From positions 1 through 50,631 of the forward strand of contig JACRMH010000014.1 in NCBI GenBank assembly GCA_016219545.1: 50,631 nt of DNA, given 5' to 3'. Below are positions 9,901 through 19,954 of this stretch, one piece after another; the first letter of the stretch is position 1, and every line of letters starts with the position of its first letter. The notes beneath the pieces are model-generated. The model did no database searches. It was given only the letters and a program-made list of their open reading frames with translations, and was not told where the DNA came from. Both the position numbers and the translations under genes were made by a program. The DNA comes from Chloroflexota bacterium. GTDB lineage: Bacteria > Chloroflexota > Anaerolineae > Anaerolineales > Villigracilaceae.

Positions 9901-12253
9901 GTGTGCCGATGCCGGTAAAACCAAGCACATCTACAGGGGTAAATTGCTGAATAATATTACCGTTCCCCAATTGACCATAAGGATTATCGCCCCAACACTT
10001 AACACCGTGAGCCATTGTGACCGCACAGGTAAAGTTACCGCCCGCCGAGATGGAGCTGACTCCGTTGGTTAGCCCGGACACATCAATAGGTATATAGCTG
10101 CCAATGTAACTTAGGTTGCCCATTTGTCCAGAACTGCCCAATCCCCAGCATTTGACCCCATTTCCTGTGGTCAACGCACATGTATGTTGACCACCTTCAG
10201 ACACTGCAACGGCTCCACTAGTGAGTCCCGTTGCATCGACAGGTGTTGTACTCCATCCTCCAACCGAACCATTGCCCAACTTACCGTTCAAGTTGTTACC
10301 CCAACATTTGACCCCGCCCCCGCTTGTTACCGCACAGGCGTGGTAGAGATTCCCCTTCCCCAGCGCGCTAACCGCGCTGGCGAGACCCGTGACGTCTACA
10401 GGGGTTGAACTGGTTGTAGTCGAGTCGTTCCCTAATTGTCCATAGTTGTTATAGCCCCAACATTTAACCCCGCCCCCGTTGGTCAATGCACAAGTACTTT
10501 CACCATTTGCAGCAATTGCACTAACGCCGCTGGTAAGACCTGAAACATCCACTGGAACATTGGAATCGTCATAAGAGTTATTCCCCAATTGCCCGCGATT
10601 GTTCTTGCCCCAGCACTTCACCCCGCCTCCGCTGGTTAACGCACAACTATGATAGCCGCTTGATGAAATGGCAGTCATACCGTTGGACATTCCGCTCACA
10701 TCTACTGGGACATCGCTGTCCGTGCCCGCTCCGCTGGAGCCGTTTCCCAATTGACCATATAAGTTATATCCCCAACACATGACCCCGCCGCCGGTTGTGA
10801 GCGCGCAGGTATGATAATCTCCGGCTGAGACAGCAAGTACATTATTAGTCAGCCAGGGCACGGCAATGGGCGCACTGCTGTTTGTGCCGGTTGATCCAAG
10901 CCCTAATTGACCTTTATCATTTAAGCCCCAACATTTTATTCCGCCCGTGGTGGTTAATACACAGGCATGACCAAACCCAGTGATAATCGATTCGGCTGAA
11001 TCTAGGGCCACAAGCGGAGTAGCAGTGGGCGTGGGAGTGAAAGTCGGCGTGAAGGTCGGAGTCAATGTGCCGGAATAGACTCCCTCGAAACCGGTCACAT
11101 CCACCGGATAATGACTCATGAAAGAAGAACCATTTCCCAACTGACCGTAGGAATTGTCACCCCAACATCTGACGCCGAATTCCGTAGTACGCGCACAAGT
11201 GTGAAATCCACCTACTGCGATCATGGTCGCGTCGCCGGTTTGTTCGCTATCCAAAGGTGTGTTGCTTCCAAAACTGGTGTTCCCCAACTGCCAGACTCCA
11301 TTGATACCCCAACATTTGACTCCACCAGTCGTTGTCAACGCACAGGTGTGATAGGCAGACCCACCGACGGCGCTGACACCGCTGGTTAGTCCGGTCACAT
11401 CCACAGGTGCATTCTTATCTGAATTTGTTGCATCTCCCAATTGACCAGTGTCATTCCGCCCCCAGCATTTGAGTCCGCCACCAGTTGTGACAGCGCAAGT
11501 ATGTTCGTATCCCAAACCAATGGCGCTGACCCCGCTAGATAAAGTACTCACATCCACAGGGATGTTACTATTTGCATTTGAACTATCACCCAATTCGCCG
11601 TACAGGTTATAACCCCAACACTTAAGGCCAGAAGTAGCCGTTATAAGCGCACAGACATGAAACCCGCCCGCAGAAATAGCGCTGACGCCGCTGGTCAGTC
11701 CGGTTACATCTACGGGTGAATTGGTATTTGTATTTGATGAATCTCCCAATTGCCCCCAATAATTATGACCCCAGCATTTGACTCCGCCGCCGCTTGTCAA
11801 TGCACAGGTGAAGGTACTACCAGATGAAATAGCGATCACTCCACTGGCCAGTCCGGTCACATCCACTGGAACATTGCTGTCTGTGTTGGAACTGTTCCCC
11901 AATTGCCCAAAAGTATTTACACCCCAACATTTAATTCCACCTTCGGTTGTAAGAGCACAGGTATGTTCTTCTCCGGCTGAAATGGCGCTGATACCACTTG
12001 TCAGCCCGAAGACATCCACTGGCGTATTTCTATTTGCCCGGGTGTTGTCACCCAATTGACCATGGTTATTCCAACCCCAACATTTAACTCTCCCAGTGGT
12101 CGTTAAAACACAAGTATGGTTTGCACCGGCCGTAATCCCTGCGGCCGTATCCAATACAGTGGCATGGCCGACCGTTGATGGTAGTAATTGAGCCAATAAT
12201 AAGGGAATGATAAGAACGCAGCCTAATACGAGGCGAACAACCTTTTTTTTCAT
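6995..12253 (-). CDS. Giant secreted RCC1-repeat protein: three seven-blade propellers, Thr/Pro linker, FN3, triple Ig tail
   Basis: About 1752 aa from the ATG at 12253, chosen because GGGAGAGGAAAA sits just before it; the open frame continues to a TTG at 12286. A signal peptide is followed by 21 RCC1-type repeats (pattern HTCAL...GVKCWG...GQLG) in three groups of seven. PT-rich linkers separate the groups at about 394-414 and 785-805. A long Thr/Pro linker (about 1160-1327), an FN3 domain (about 1328-1421) and three Ig-like repeats ending GQVYNVR follow. Each group has the right number of blades for a complete RCC1 propeller. Almost every blade carries two Cys, one in HTCA and one in KCWG, which could form a disulfide outside the cell. 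No enzyme motif is seen; a binding or structural surface role is inferred. Confidence 0.9.
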   Translation of the reverse strand: MKKKVVRLVLGCVLIIPLLLAQLLPSTVGHATVLDTAAGITAGANHTCVLTTTGRVKCWGWNNHGQLGDNTRANRNTPVDVFGLTSGISAISAGEEHTCALTTEGGIKCWGVNTFGQLGNSSNTDSNVPVDVTGLASGVIAISSGSTFTCALTSGGGVKCWGHNYWGQLGDSSNTNTNSPVDVTGLTSGVSAISAGGFHVCALITATSGLKCWGYNLYGELGDSSNANSNIPVDVSTLSSGVSAIGLGYEHTCAVTTGGGLKCWGRNDTGQLGDATNSDKNAPVDVTGLTSGVSAVGGSAYHTCALTTTGGVKCWGINGVWQLGNTSFGSNTPLDSEQTGDATMIAVGGFHTCARTTEFGVRCWGDNSYGQLGNGSSFMSHYPVDVTGFEGVYSGTLTPTFTPTFTPTPTATPLVALDSAESIITGFGHACVLTTTGGIKCWGLNDKGQLGLGSTGTNSSAPIAVPWLTNNVLAVSAGDYHTCALTTGGGVMCWGYNLYGQLGNGSSGAGTDSDVPVDVSGMSNGMTAISSSGYHSCALTSGGGVKCWGKNNRGQLGNNSYDDSNVPVDVSGLTSGVSAIAANGESTCALTNGGGVKCWGYNNYGQLGNDSTTTSSTPVDVTGLASAVSALGKGNLYHACAVTSGGGVKCWGNNLNGKLGNGSVGGWSTTPVDATGLTSGAVAVSEGGQHTCALTTGNGVKCWGLGSSGQMGNLSYIGSYIPIDVSGLTNGVSSISAGGNFTCAVTMAHGVKCWGDNPYGQLGNGNIIQQFTPVDVLGFTGIGTPEPTMTPSPTPTFTSTPVVPLLAVSSVTAGSMHTCALTNEGGVRCWGRNNRGQLGDGTNSDHSILVDVTGLTSGVSAISAGGEHTCALTNLGRVMCWGANSNGQLGNGSNINTNIPVDVTDLKNIIAISAGGEHTCALNDSGGVLCWGLNFWGQLGDGTNTSSNIPVSVSSLSPASAISAGGLHTCALIAATGGIQCWGYNHFGELGDNSNTNSNLPVDVGSDMTGNTIALGIGGYQHSCALTIGGGLKCWGWNSEGQLGIGTYADVTKPFAVDGMAIGVVAVGESAHHSCALMDTGGVKCWGANGSSQLGNTSFGSNTPLDSGATSGITAIAVGGYHTCVLTTSNGIQCWGDNSYGQLGNGSHLQSYIPMDVYGLSGVVSTPTNTPTLTPTLTSTPTATHTPTFTPILPTATDTPTQTSTVTATPTATGTPTVTPTTTHTITPTYTLTYTPTESQTPTPTETPVPPTETYTPTPTDTPTNTPTATPTDTPTPTETYIPTPTDTPTATPTDTPTPTGTYTPTPTDTPTATPTATQTPVPAPSDFNKSAPANGALTQPSSPTLSWNTSTGATGYEYCYDVTNDDDCTSWSYNGASTSKALSGLAFNTTYYWQARAVNAGGTTFADNNTWWSFTTINAPYVISLSRAAPNPAKASSVMFALTFSKPVTGVDKTDFAVVTTGGIIKAAVSKVSGSGANYIVTVSTGSGSGTLHLDLIDNDTIKDVTLTPLGGAGTANGDFTFGDTYSIDKIKPIALSITQLDVNPTSAVSVNFAITFSEEVTGVDIKDFKLVGTGSLAKSKPVITAVSGSGTTYTVTATTGTSTAAGTMRLDLIVNRTIKDAALNPLTTSFKTGFPYAVDKSPVVLSINRSSSNPTVAATVKFTVKFSEAVTGVTVDDFKEMTDLLAGTSVVSVTGSGTTWVVIVNTGTGSGTLRLDLIDNNSIFDVTGHPLGGEGLINGDYTMGQVYNVR
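8281..8760 (-). repeat. Thr/Pro-coding minisatellite inside the RCC1 gene
   Basis: About 480 bp of degenerate short repeats encode [16 protein letters not shown] units, the stalk between the propellers and the FN3 domain. Purine-rich on the plus strand, it produces several long antisense reading frames that are not genes. Confidence 0.85.
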
Positions 12254-12382
12254 TTTTCCTCTCCCATGGCGAAACAGGATTTTCAAAATATGAAACTACA
12301 CTGCTTGTGAAATACCAGACAATTCAGGGGTTTATAGTTGTGTTATATCAATTTACTTTACATACATTCATCATGAATTACA

Positions 12383-12396
12383 ATGACAAAAGTCAT
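12383..12396 (-). promoter_or_regulatory. CRP/FNR-like operator candidate upstream of the RCC1 gene
   Basis: Reads ATGACTTTTGTCAT on the minus strand, a perfect ATGAC-N4-GTCAT inverted repeat, 130 bp before the chosen ATG. A weak -10 candidate (TAAAGT, 12360-12355) lies about 30 bp downstream of its centre. Confidence 0.42.
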
Positions 12397-12448
12397 GGAA
12401 AATGCTTATAGTTATCATAAGTATTTGATCAAACCATTTGTGCAAAAT

Positions 12449-12488
12449 AAAAGAAGAGCCATAAGATTTCTCCCATGACCCTTCTTTT
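12449..12488 (-). terminator. Rho-independent terminator of the beta-helix gene
   Basis: Arms at 12449-12466 and 12471-12488 with a 4-nt loop. On the minus strand all 18 positions pair when G-U pairs are allowed, and a U-rich run follows. On the plus strand the same wobble positions are mismatches, so the hairpin is built for minus-strand RNA. It lies 19 bp after the stop codon of the gene ending at 12507. Confidence 0.8.
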
Positions 12489-12506
12489 GCTCGTTTCTAT
12501 TTTCAA

Positions 12507-14945
12507 TTAACGAACGTTATAAACCTGTCCAGTCTTGTAATCTCCATTGACCAACCCCTCGCCTCCCAATGGATAACCTGATGTATCCATGATGGTATCG
12601 TCATCGATCAGATACAAACCGAGCGTACCCGACCCTGTGCCTGTGCTAACCACAATGGACCATATCGCCCCGCTTCCACTTACACTGACCACTGCCGTGT
12701 CTACAAGTGTGTCTGAAATCGTTGTGAAATCAAGAACGTCCACGCCAGTCACTGCCTCAGAGAATTTCACCTTGAATGTCACGCTGGATAACTTGGTCCG
12801 AGCGGGATTAGCCCGCACAATGGAAACAACAACTGGCGCTTTATCCACTGTGTAGATCTCTCCGGTTTTGAAGCTGACCGTCAATGGGTTGAGGAAAGTA
12901 TTCTTGATGGATTTATTTGCGATCAAATCCAAACGGAGGGTGCCCGGGCCAGTGTTGAACCCATTCCCTGTACTGGCAGTCACTGTGTAGATTGCTCCGC
13001 TTCCGCCGACACTCGTAATAGTCGGTTTGGATTTGGACAGCGACCCTGTACCGATCAATTTGAAATCCTTGAGATCTACGCCGGTCACCGGTTCAGAGAA
13101 CGTGACCGTATAGTTCACGCTATCAGCGCTGGTGGGGTTGGCATCTGCAAGTGAAATGGAAAGCACGGTGGGTTTCATTTTATTGATGGTAAAGGGTTCA
13201 CCGGATGTAAAGTCACCATTTCCCAACCCTCCCCCGCCCAATGGGAAAAGAGACGTATCCTTGACGGAGTCATTATCAATCAGGTTCAGTTGAATAGTCC
13301 CAGAACCGGAACCAGTCCCCACGGTCACGGTGTAGACCGCGCCAGATCCGCTTACTTTGGAAACTGCCGACTTGGTGATCCCGCCCGCTGTGACAAGAGC
13401 AAAGTCGGTCTTGTCCACGCCGGTCACTGGTACAGAAAAAGTGACAGTGAAATTTACGCTGGCGGCGTTGGTGGGGTCCGCACTGGCACGCGCAACATTG
13501 ACAACAGAGACTGTATACAAACCGTATTCGAACGCGCCTATATCAACGCGGTTGATCGCGCTAACCTGACCTGGGTTGGTAGGGTCGCCATGGTCAATGG
13601 CAGGCGATGAGTCCATTAACTCAAACTGGAAACCAGCAGGATTTATAAATTGTGGATTTACTTGAAGAGAAGATAGATCACTAGCATTGGGATTATCAAG
13701 CCTTTTTCCGGATGCCGCATAAAACTCTGACAATGATGAATAAACAGTGGCATCATAGGCAACTTTGGGTGAGCCTGAATCAGAGTACCAAATATTATTA
13801 TGCGAAGTCAAAGTGGACGTGCCCGCAGAAAAATTACCTTTTCCATTGTTATAACCAATATTATTAATAAATACACCCGGGCAAGTCTTTGCAGTGCAGT
13901 TGGAATCGCGACGCCAGTTATCTTGAAAACCGAAACCTGTATTATCGTAGGCAACATTTTGATAATAGACATTACCGCCGCTTCCATTTGAATCAAATCC
14001 GCGGGCCTTGTTATTGTAGGCAATATTATTCTTTACAAGATTGTGTCCACCATTTTCTCCTCCCATCTTAAATCCATTCCCATCACCAACACCTTTGTGG
14101 TTGTAGGAAACATTCCCAACGATGATGTTGTTCGTACTATTCCATGTGTCAATGCCGTCATCACTATTATCATGCACGATATTGTCATGGATATTGGTGC
14201 GGGTGATCGTAATTCCATTCAGCCCAATACCGTCCGAGTCACTACCAGCCAGGGTGTGGTTGTAGACAAGGTTGTACCCAATCTCATTATCCGTGATGGA
14301 GCTTGAAACGCCAGATACTCGAATGCCTGTAAAATAATTATCGTAAACCTCATTATGTAAAATTTTATTGTACGAGCCTTCTGATATCTTAATCCCGGAC
14401 ATACCAGCATAGGTATTTCCGTGAACCTTGTTGCCTTCGATAATGTTATAGCGTGGATTGGCAGTATTGGAATTGGTTAAACTAATACCACCGGTCCAAT
14501 TCCCGGTTGCGCCGCTTACTTCAAACCCTCTCAGAGCTACATAGGATGTTCCCCTTAGCTCAATTCCCTGACCGCCCTTGACCAAAGGCATCTCATCTCC
14601 ATATCCGGAAATTGTGATGTATTTACCAGCCAATCCGGAATTGCCTACTGAAAACGATGGATAGTTCCCTTTTCGAACATATAAAGTATCGCCTGGTTGA
14701 AGAAGAGACAGCCCTTTATCGATTGTGCAAAGTGGCTGGGTGATCGTGCCTGCCCAGGCGTCATTGCAACCATTGCCGCCCGTGTTGTTCTTATCTACAA
14801 ATAATGTTTTTGCAACAGCCTGCGATGAAACATCTTGATGTCTGATGCTAGCCGAAGTGGATGCGTAAACATTGCCGTAGCTATTAAATAACATCCCAAG
14901 GGAAATAATAATGCTGAGGGGACTATTGATTTTATGTTTTAACAT
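12507..14945 (-). CDS. Secreted right-handed beta-helix protein with triple Ig tail
   Basis: 812 aa. Signal peptide (about 1-28), then a parallel beta-helix (about 45-480) of NosD/pectate-lyase type: it opens with a LFVDKNNTGGNG strand and CTIDKGLSLLQPGDTLYVR, and continues with many Asn-rich turns such as NIIVGNVSYNH. It closes with a DIGAFEY motif typical of choice-of-anchor Q proteins. Three Ig-like repeats (about 483-812) end in GQVYNVR. AAAGGAtaat precedes the ATG. Carbohydrate binding or cleavage is possible for such helices, but I see no certain catalytic residues. It is the shortest of the four proteins sharing this tail. Confidence 0.88.
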   Translation of the reverse strand: MLKHKINSPLSIIISLGMLFNSYGNVYASTSASIRHQDVSSQAVAKTLFVDKNNTGGNGCNDAWAGTITQPLCTIDKGLSLLQPGDTLYVRKGNYPSFSVGNSGLAGKYITISGYGDEMPLVKGGQGIELRGTSYVALRGFEVSGATGNWTGGISLTNSNTANPRYNIIEGNKVHGNTYAGMSGIKISEGSYNKILHNEVYDNYFTGIRVSGVSSSITDNEIGYNLVYNHTLAGSDSDGIGLNGITITRTNIHDNIVHDNSDDGIDTWNSTNNIIVGNVSYNHKGVGDGNGFKMGGENGGHNLVKNNIAYNNKARGFDSNGSGGNVYYQNVAYDNTGFGFQDNWRRDSNCTAKTCPGVFINNIGYNNGKGNFSAGTSTLTSHNNIWYSDSGSPKVAYDATVYSSLSEFYAASGKRLDNPNASDLSSLQVNPQFINPAGFQFELMDSSPAIDHGDPTNPGQVSAINRVDIGAFEYGLYTVSVVNVARASADPTNAASVNFTVTFSVPVTGVDKTDFALVTAGGITKSAVSKVSGSGAVYTVTVGTGSGSGTIQLNLIDNDSVKDTSLFPLGGGGLGNGDFTSGEPFTINKMKPTVLSISLADANPTSADSVNYTVTFSEPVTGVDLKDFKLIGTGSLSKSKPTITSVGGSGAIYTVTASTGNGFNTGPGTLRLDLIANKSIKNTFLNPLTVSFKTGEIYTVDKAPVVVSIVRANPARTKLSSVTFKVKFSEAVTGVDVLDFTTISDTLVDTAVVSVSGSGAIWSIVVSTGTGSGTLGLYLIDDDTIMDTSGYPLGGEGLVNGDYKTGQVYNVR

Positions 14946-15011
14946 ATTATCCTTTACTGAATTTTATTTTGCTACAAATAAAGATAACATATCGCCACAG
15001 ACAGGAAGAAT

Positions 15012-15052
15012 GAAGGAATTACAAAAATCATTTACATTTTTGTAATTCCTTC
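15012..15052 (-). repeat. 17-bp perfect inverted repeat upstream of the beta-helix gene
   Basis: Arms 15012-15028 and 15036-15052 with a 7-nt loop. It contains the operator candidate at 15018-15031. No U tract follows, so it is more likely an operator or recombination remnant than a terminator. Confidence 0.55.
15018..15031 (-). promoter_or_regulatory. CRP/FNR-like operator candidate upstream of the beta-helix gene
   Basis: Reads ATGATTTTTGTAAT on the minus strand, 73 bp before the ATG, with a possible -10 (TATGTT, 14991-14986) about 33 bp from its centre. It overlaps one arm of the 15012-15052 inverted repeat. Confidence 0.38.
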
Positions 15053-15147
15053 GCCAGTTTGCAATATTGGTTGTTTTAGGACTCCTTCAGCGAAGAGACA
15101 CCTACATACCGGGAGTGGTATTTCACTTCTAAACATCATGTGAATCA

Positions 15148-15181
15148 AAAAAAGCCGTGAAATTTCTTTCACGGCTTTTTT
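15148..15181. terminator. Rho-independent terminator of the delta-60 gene
   Basis: Perfect 15-bp stem (GC core gccgtgaaa) with a TTTC loop and A/T tracts on both sides, 38 bp after the stop codon at 15219. It would work in both directions. Confidence 0.9.
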
Positions 15182-15206
15182 CATCATCAATTTATCTTAT
15201 AGCCCT

Positions 15207-16190
15207 TCTAACCTTCACCTAGCGGACGTTGTAAACTTGTCCTGTGTAGTTCCCGTTATCAGGTAACTCCCCTCCCAAGAAGTAGCCGGTTATATCCTTG
15301 ATGCTGTCGTCATCCATCAGATTCAAGCCGAGCGTGCCCGAGCCTGTGCCTGTGTTGACGATCACCACCCAGGTTGTACCGCTTCCAGTAATGCTCACGA
15401 TGGGATTGCCTGGGAGTGTGAGATTTGCAGAAATTACCTCGAAGTCTGTTGCATCCACTCCTGTCACGGCTTCGGAGAACTTCACTGTGAACTTCACCGC
15501 CGCCAATTTGGTCGGGTTGGAGCTGGAGCGATTGATCGAAACCACCACCGGCGCCCTGTCCACTATGTACACTTCCCCGGTCTTGAAACTCACCGTGAGA
15601 GGATTCAGAGCCGTATCCTTGATGGTCTTGTTCGCCATCAAGTCTAACCGCATCGTACCCGGAGCCGTGCTGGTACCTGTCGTGGCAGTCACTATGTAGG
15701 TGAATCCACTACCGCTGACGGCTGTGATGATCGGCTTGGATTTGGCGAGCGACCCTGTCCCTATCAACTTGAAGTCCTTGATGTCCACTCCCGTCACTGG
15801 TTCAGAGAAGGTGACCAAGAAGTCCACACTGGCAAGGTCGGTGGGATTGTTATGCGCGCGGGTGATCGAGACAACAGTTGGTTTTGTTTTATCAATGATG
15901 TAAGTATCGCCCGTTGTGAAATCGCCATTCCCAGGACCATCTCCGCTAAGCACATTACTTGCTGCATCCTTGATGGAGTCATTATCAAACAGGTTCAGTT
16001 GGATCGTACCGGATCCAGCTCCCGTGTTGACCTTGACAGTACGGGTTGACCCACTCCCGCTCACACTTAATATCTGGGGTTTGGTGATCGTGCCAGTTGC
16101 CAAAAGGGAAAAGTCTGATTTATCCACACCAGTCACAGCTTCGGAAAAGGTCACATTGAACTTCACACTGGTCGCTTTGGTGAAAGTTGC
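15207..16190 (-). repeat. Near-identical copy of the protease tail DNA (partner 58-1040)
   Basis: The last ~1 kb of this gene and of the M4 protease gene align from the stop codon with a constant offset of 15149 bp over at least the first 360 bp. One uninterrupted identical run is about 68 bp (359-426 versus 15508-15575). Similarity continues about 12 bp beyond the stop codon. Genes 2 and 3 have the same tail at protein level but are more diverged. Confidence 0.85.
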
Positions 16191-19100
16191 ATCAGCGGAA
16201 GCAATTGATGTGACAACAGGTGGAATATTATCGGTAAACTCATAAGCGCCGATATCACAGTGCTTACCCTGTGGGCGCGAAACGCCACGCTGATCCATGA
16301 TGGGACAATTTGTGTCATCACCTGTATCGATCGCGGGTGAATCAGCGCTTAATGCCGTTGTTTGGGTAAAACCACCGTTGTTGGACAAAGACGCCAATAA
16401 GGGGTCCGAATCAAGGTTGCCTGTCCCCACATAACCGCCTTGCACGATACTAAAAGTAATATCTGGGATGCTTCCTTCAATATTTTCAATTTCTCCACCC
16501 ATATCTCCCCAAAAAATACTGTTTGAGATAATTGGGTTTGTCGTTTCGTTATACATTCCCCCGCCTGTTGCAGCGGCATTCCCGCTAAAAGTTACATTCT
16601 TCATGATGGGAAAACCCAAACCATTATGCATTCCGCCTCCCAAGTACGTGGCGGTATTTTTGTAAAAAGTTGTGTTTTCCAGGATCGGGCCTCCATTGGA
16701 ATTGGCAATTCCGCCTCCAACCGCAGCATGGTTTTCTTTGAAGGTCACATTTTTCAGAATTGGGCTCAGGGCTACCACTACCATTCCACCGCCGGCCGCC
16801 GAAGCCGTATTGTCACTAATCGTCACATCAATTAGTTTTGAATTGCTGTCATACAGCATAATACCACCTCCACTGATTGCCCTATTGGATGTGATGATCA
16901 AACTTGTCAGGCTTGGACTTCCCGTGTTGATATACAACCCGCCGCCTGAATCATCTGAAAACTGAGCGTCCGCATTTCCGGCTGTAATCGTAAACCCAGA
17001 CAAAATTGCTGTATCGACCGTGTCGTCGCCCGTAACAACATGATACGAATTATCATCCACCCCATCCACACCAATTTCACCGCTCAGCACTGTAACGTTT
17101 GAAATTGGTTCTCTTTGGGTGACCAGTGTTTCAACGCCTGCAAAACCGCCATATATCGCCACGCCTTTCTTCAGCGCAAAAGCAACTGTACGATCTGTGC
17201 CCAAGGTCGGTTTGTACGTCCCAGCCGCGACCCAGATCTCATCTCCACTTGAAGCAACGGATAAGGCAGATTGCAAATCGGTGTAGGCATTAGTCCATGA
17301 CGACCCATTATTTGCCCCGGTTGCATCTGCTTTTACGTAATAAACAATAGGCACTTCATCTCCAAAATAACGTGCCAGCACAAAATCCGAATTACTGAAG
17401 TTATTATCGTGCCTGTCACTACCAACCAAAATAACCTTACCATCTGGCTGAAGGACAATATCGCCTCCGGCATCGGAACCAAAGCCTGAAGTTAGTTTTC
17501 CATCTGTATCAAACGTTGTGTCTAACGAACCATCGGCATTGTAGCGTGCCAATGCAAGGCCGCCAGTATCGCTATAACCAGATAGATATATTTTTCCATC
17601 TGGTCGTAGCGCAACGGCCCAGGCAAGTGTGTAGTTGCCTAAATCTGTTGTGACTCTGCCATCTATGCCAAAGTTCGTATCGAGTGAACCGTTGGTATTG
17701 TATCGAACTAATGCAAATTTTTCCCCACTTCTTCCCCCCACAATAATCTTTCCGTCTGGTTGAAGAGCAAGATCATAGCCATAAGAATAATTACCTACGC
17801 CAAAGTTGGTGGTGACCCTTCCATCGCCATCAAAACTAGTATCCAATGAGCCATTGGCGTTATAGCGCGCCAAAGCAAAGTCAGAATAAGATCCATTGAA
17901 ATTAAAACCTGCTACGAGAATCTTGCCGTTTTGCTGAATGACAATGGCACGTCCACTGGCAAGCCAATTGCTAAAGTTGGTGGTCACTATTCCATCGCTA
18001 CCGAAAGTGGTGTCAAGCGATCCATTGGGTTTGTAACGCGCCAACTCAAAACCGGAGCAACAGTAATCCGTATTGCGATTGCCAGTATCACCTGCCACAA
18101 TGATTTTACCGTCGGATTGAATAGCGACCGCCCAACCTTGGCCTTGATTTCCACCAAGATCAGTTTTTACTTTTCCATCCATGTCAAAGGTTGTATCTAA
18201 AGAGCCGTTGGTATTGTAGCGAGCTAATGCAAATTGCGAGTCACTCCCGCCATTTCCGCTGCTTCCTGCAACAACAATTTTGCCATTCGGTTGGATTGCT
18301 ACAGCGTTTCCATAATTAGCAAATCCAACATTACTTACTCGGATACCAAAATCAGTTATGACCCTGCCATCCGTACCAAATGCAAGGTCAGGTAAACCGT
18401 CGCTGTTATACCGTACCAAGGCAAAATTCGCACCATAGCTATTACTTGCGGTTCCAACTGCAACAATTTTCCCGTCGGATTGAAGAGCTGCAGCGTGACC
18501 AATACCGCTGCCAATCCCCATCCCAAAATCGGTGGTCACCTTACCATTATTATAAAAGTTTGAATCCAATGAGCCATCCGCGTTGTAACGGGACACTTCA
18601 AAGTCGATATTGAGAAGGTTGCTTTCTGCTCCTGCGGTAACAATCTTGCCATCGGACTGAAGCGCGACAGCGTAATTACTAGCTGTCGTCATTACCTTTC
18701 CATCGCCATCAAACGTTGTGTCCAATGAACCATTTATGTTATAGCGCGCCAGCCTTGTCCCCGAGACCACGATCTTGCCATCTGGTTGGATGGTGATAGC
18801 GCGCGCATCATCACTATCCGTGCCAAAATCGGTGGTCACTATTCCATTGCTACCGAAAGTCGTATCAAGAGAACCATTACTGTTATACCGCGCCAACACA
18901 AAATCACGATTGGCACCATCAGTATTGCCAGCTACAACGAGCTTACCATCGCCTTGGACGGCAATCGCAAGACCCAATTCACTATTACCCAAATCACTAA
19001 TTAGTTTTCCATCCCCATCGAAGGTTAGGTCTAATGAGCCATCATCGTTATAACGTGCTACTGCAAAGTCATAGGAACTGCCATTCCAGCTACTTCCTGC

Positions 19101-19844
19101 CATTACAATCTTGCCATCTGATTGAATGGCAATGGAAGAACCATCCTCACTCGTACCAAAGTCCGTAACTATTTTCCCGTCATTATCGAAGGTCGTGTCT
19201 AATGTGCCATCACTGTTATAACGCACCAGCACAAAATCAGAACTGTCACCTACATAACTGGCGCCTGCGGCAATGATTTTGCCATCTGATTGAATAGCAA
19301 TGGCATGAGCGTAATCATAAAGCAGAGAGTTGGTGCCAAAACTGGTTGTTACCACACCGTTCGTGCCGAAACTTGTATCCAGAGAGCCATTACTGCTATA
19401 GCGCGCCAATACAAGACCCTTAAATAGGCTACTCCCAGCTATGACTATTTTGCCGTCAGACTGAAAAGCACCAGTCTCGGCCACGGCACCATTTCCTATA
19501 AAAGAGATAACTTTACCATTAGTTCCGAAAGTTAAATCCAATGAGCCATCACTACTGTATCGTGCCAATGCAACGTTCACTCCAGTATGGTCATAGATCG
19601 AACCTGTCACAACTATTTTTCCATCAGTTTGAAGCAGGACAGCATCCCCTTGTTCATCACTATCGCCAAAGTTAATTTTCACCTTACCATTGTTACCAAA
19701 AGTAGCATCAAGGTTGCCGGCAGGAATGGTGGCGGCAGATACCTTCAGCATTCCCGGATTTGGCATGATGCAATTCAATATTAATGCAAAAATTACCGCC
19801 GTAATAATTCGTAAACTTTTGAATTTATGTCTCTTGTTATTCAT
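15219..19844 (-). CDS. Giant secreted delta-60 repeat / beta-helix protein with triple Ig tail
   Basis: 1541 aa. Signal peptide (about 1-38), then 14 delta-60 repeats (about 40-830; pattern FALARYNxDGSLDTTFGxDG ... QxDGKIVVAG), followed by a choice-of-anchor-Q beta-helix (about 832-1198). The helix starts with YYVKADATGANNGSSW and closes with CDIGAYEF. Three Ig-like repeats end in GQVYNVR. Fourteen repeats would suit two seven-blade propellers; that is inference. The ATG follows GGGAGAAG. No catalytic motif is visible. The tail is nearly identical to that of the M4 protease at both protein and DNA level. Confidence 0.9.
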   Translation of the reverse strand: MNNKRHKFKSLRIITAVIFALILNCIMPNPGMLKVSAATIPAGNLDATFGNNGKVKINFGDSDEQGDAVLLQTDGKIVVTGSIYDHTGVNVALARYSSDGSLDLTFGTNGKVISFIGNGAVAETGAFQSDGKIVIAGSSLFKGLVLARYSSNGSLDTSFGTNGVVTTSFGTNSLLYDYAHAIAIQSDGKIIAAGASYVGDSSDFVLVRYNSDGTLDTTFDNDGKIVTDFGTSEDGSSIAIQSDGKIVMAGSSWNGSSYDFAVARYNDDGSLDLTFDGDGKLISDLGNSELGLAIAVQGDGKLVVAGNTDGANRDFVLARYNSNGSLDTTFGSNGIVTTDFGTDSDDARAITIQPDGKIVVSGTRLARYNINGSLDTTFDGDGKVMTTASNYAVALQSDGKIVTAGAESNLLNIDFEVSRYNADGSLDSNFYNNGKVTTDFGMGIGSGIGHAAALQSDGKIVAVGTASNSYGANFALVRYNSDGLPDLAFGTDGRVITDFGIRVSNVGFANYGNAVAIQPNGKIVVAGSSGNGGSDSQFALARYNTNGSLDTTFDMDGKVKTDLGGNQGQGWAVAIQSDGKIIVAGDTGNRNTDYCCSGFELARYKPNGSLDTTFGSDGIVTTNFSNWLASGRAIVIQQNGKILVAGFNFNGSYSDFALARYNANGSLDTSFDGDGRVTTNFGVGNYSYGYDLALQPDGKIIVGGRSGEKFALVRYNTNGSLDTNFGIDGRVTTDLGNYTLAWAVALRPDGKIYLSGYSDTGGLALARYNADGSLDTTFDTDGKLTSGFGSDAGGDIVLQPDGKVILVGSDRHDNNFSNSDFVLARYFGDEVPIVYYVKADATGANNGSSWTNAYTDLQSALSVASSGDEIWVAAGTYKPTLGTDRTVAFALKKGVAIYGGFAGVETLVTQREPISNVTVLSGEIGVDGVDDNSYHVVTGDDTVDTAILSGFTITAGNADAQFSDDSGGGLYINTGSPSLTSLIITSNRAISGGGIMLYDSNSKLIDVTISDNTASAAGGGMVVVALSPILKNVTFKENHAAVGGGIANSNGGPILENTTFYKNTATYLGGGMHNGLGFPIMKNVTFSGNAAATGGGMYNETTNPIISNSIFWGDMGGEIENIEGSIPDITFSIVQGGYVGTGNLDSDPLLASLSNNGGFTQTTALSADSPAIDTGDDTNCPIMDQRGVSRPQGKHCDIGAYEFTDNIPPVVTSIASADATFTKATSVKFNVTFSEAVTGVDKSDFSLLATGTITKPQILSVSGSGSTRTVKVNTGAGSGTIQLNLFDNDSIKDAASNVLSGDGPGNGDFTTGDTYIIDKTKPTVVSITRAHNNPTDLASVDFLVTFSEPVTGVDIKDFKLIGTGSLAKSKPIITAVSGSGFTYIVTATTGTSTAPGTMRLDLMANKTIKDTALNPLTVSFKTGEVYIVDRAPVVVSINRSSSNPTKLAAVKFTVKFSEAVTGVDATDFEVISANLTLPGNPIVSITGSGTTWVVIVNTGTGSGTLGLNLMDDDSIKDITGYFLGGELPDNGNYTGQVYNVR

Positions 19845-19954
19845 GAACTTCTCCCTGGGAGATTCTCCTCCCTAATATCATTTGTCTTACAAACGCATTT
19901 GCCAATACAAATTCAATTTAAAAATTATAGCCTATGCCTTTTATAAAACACAAG

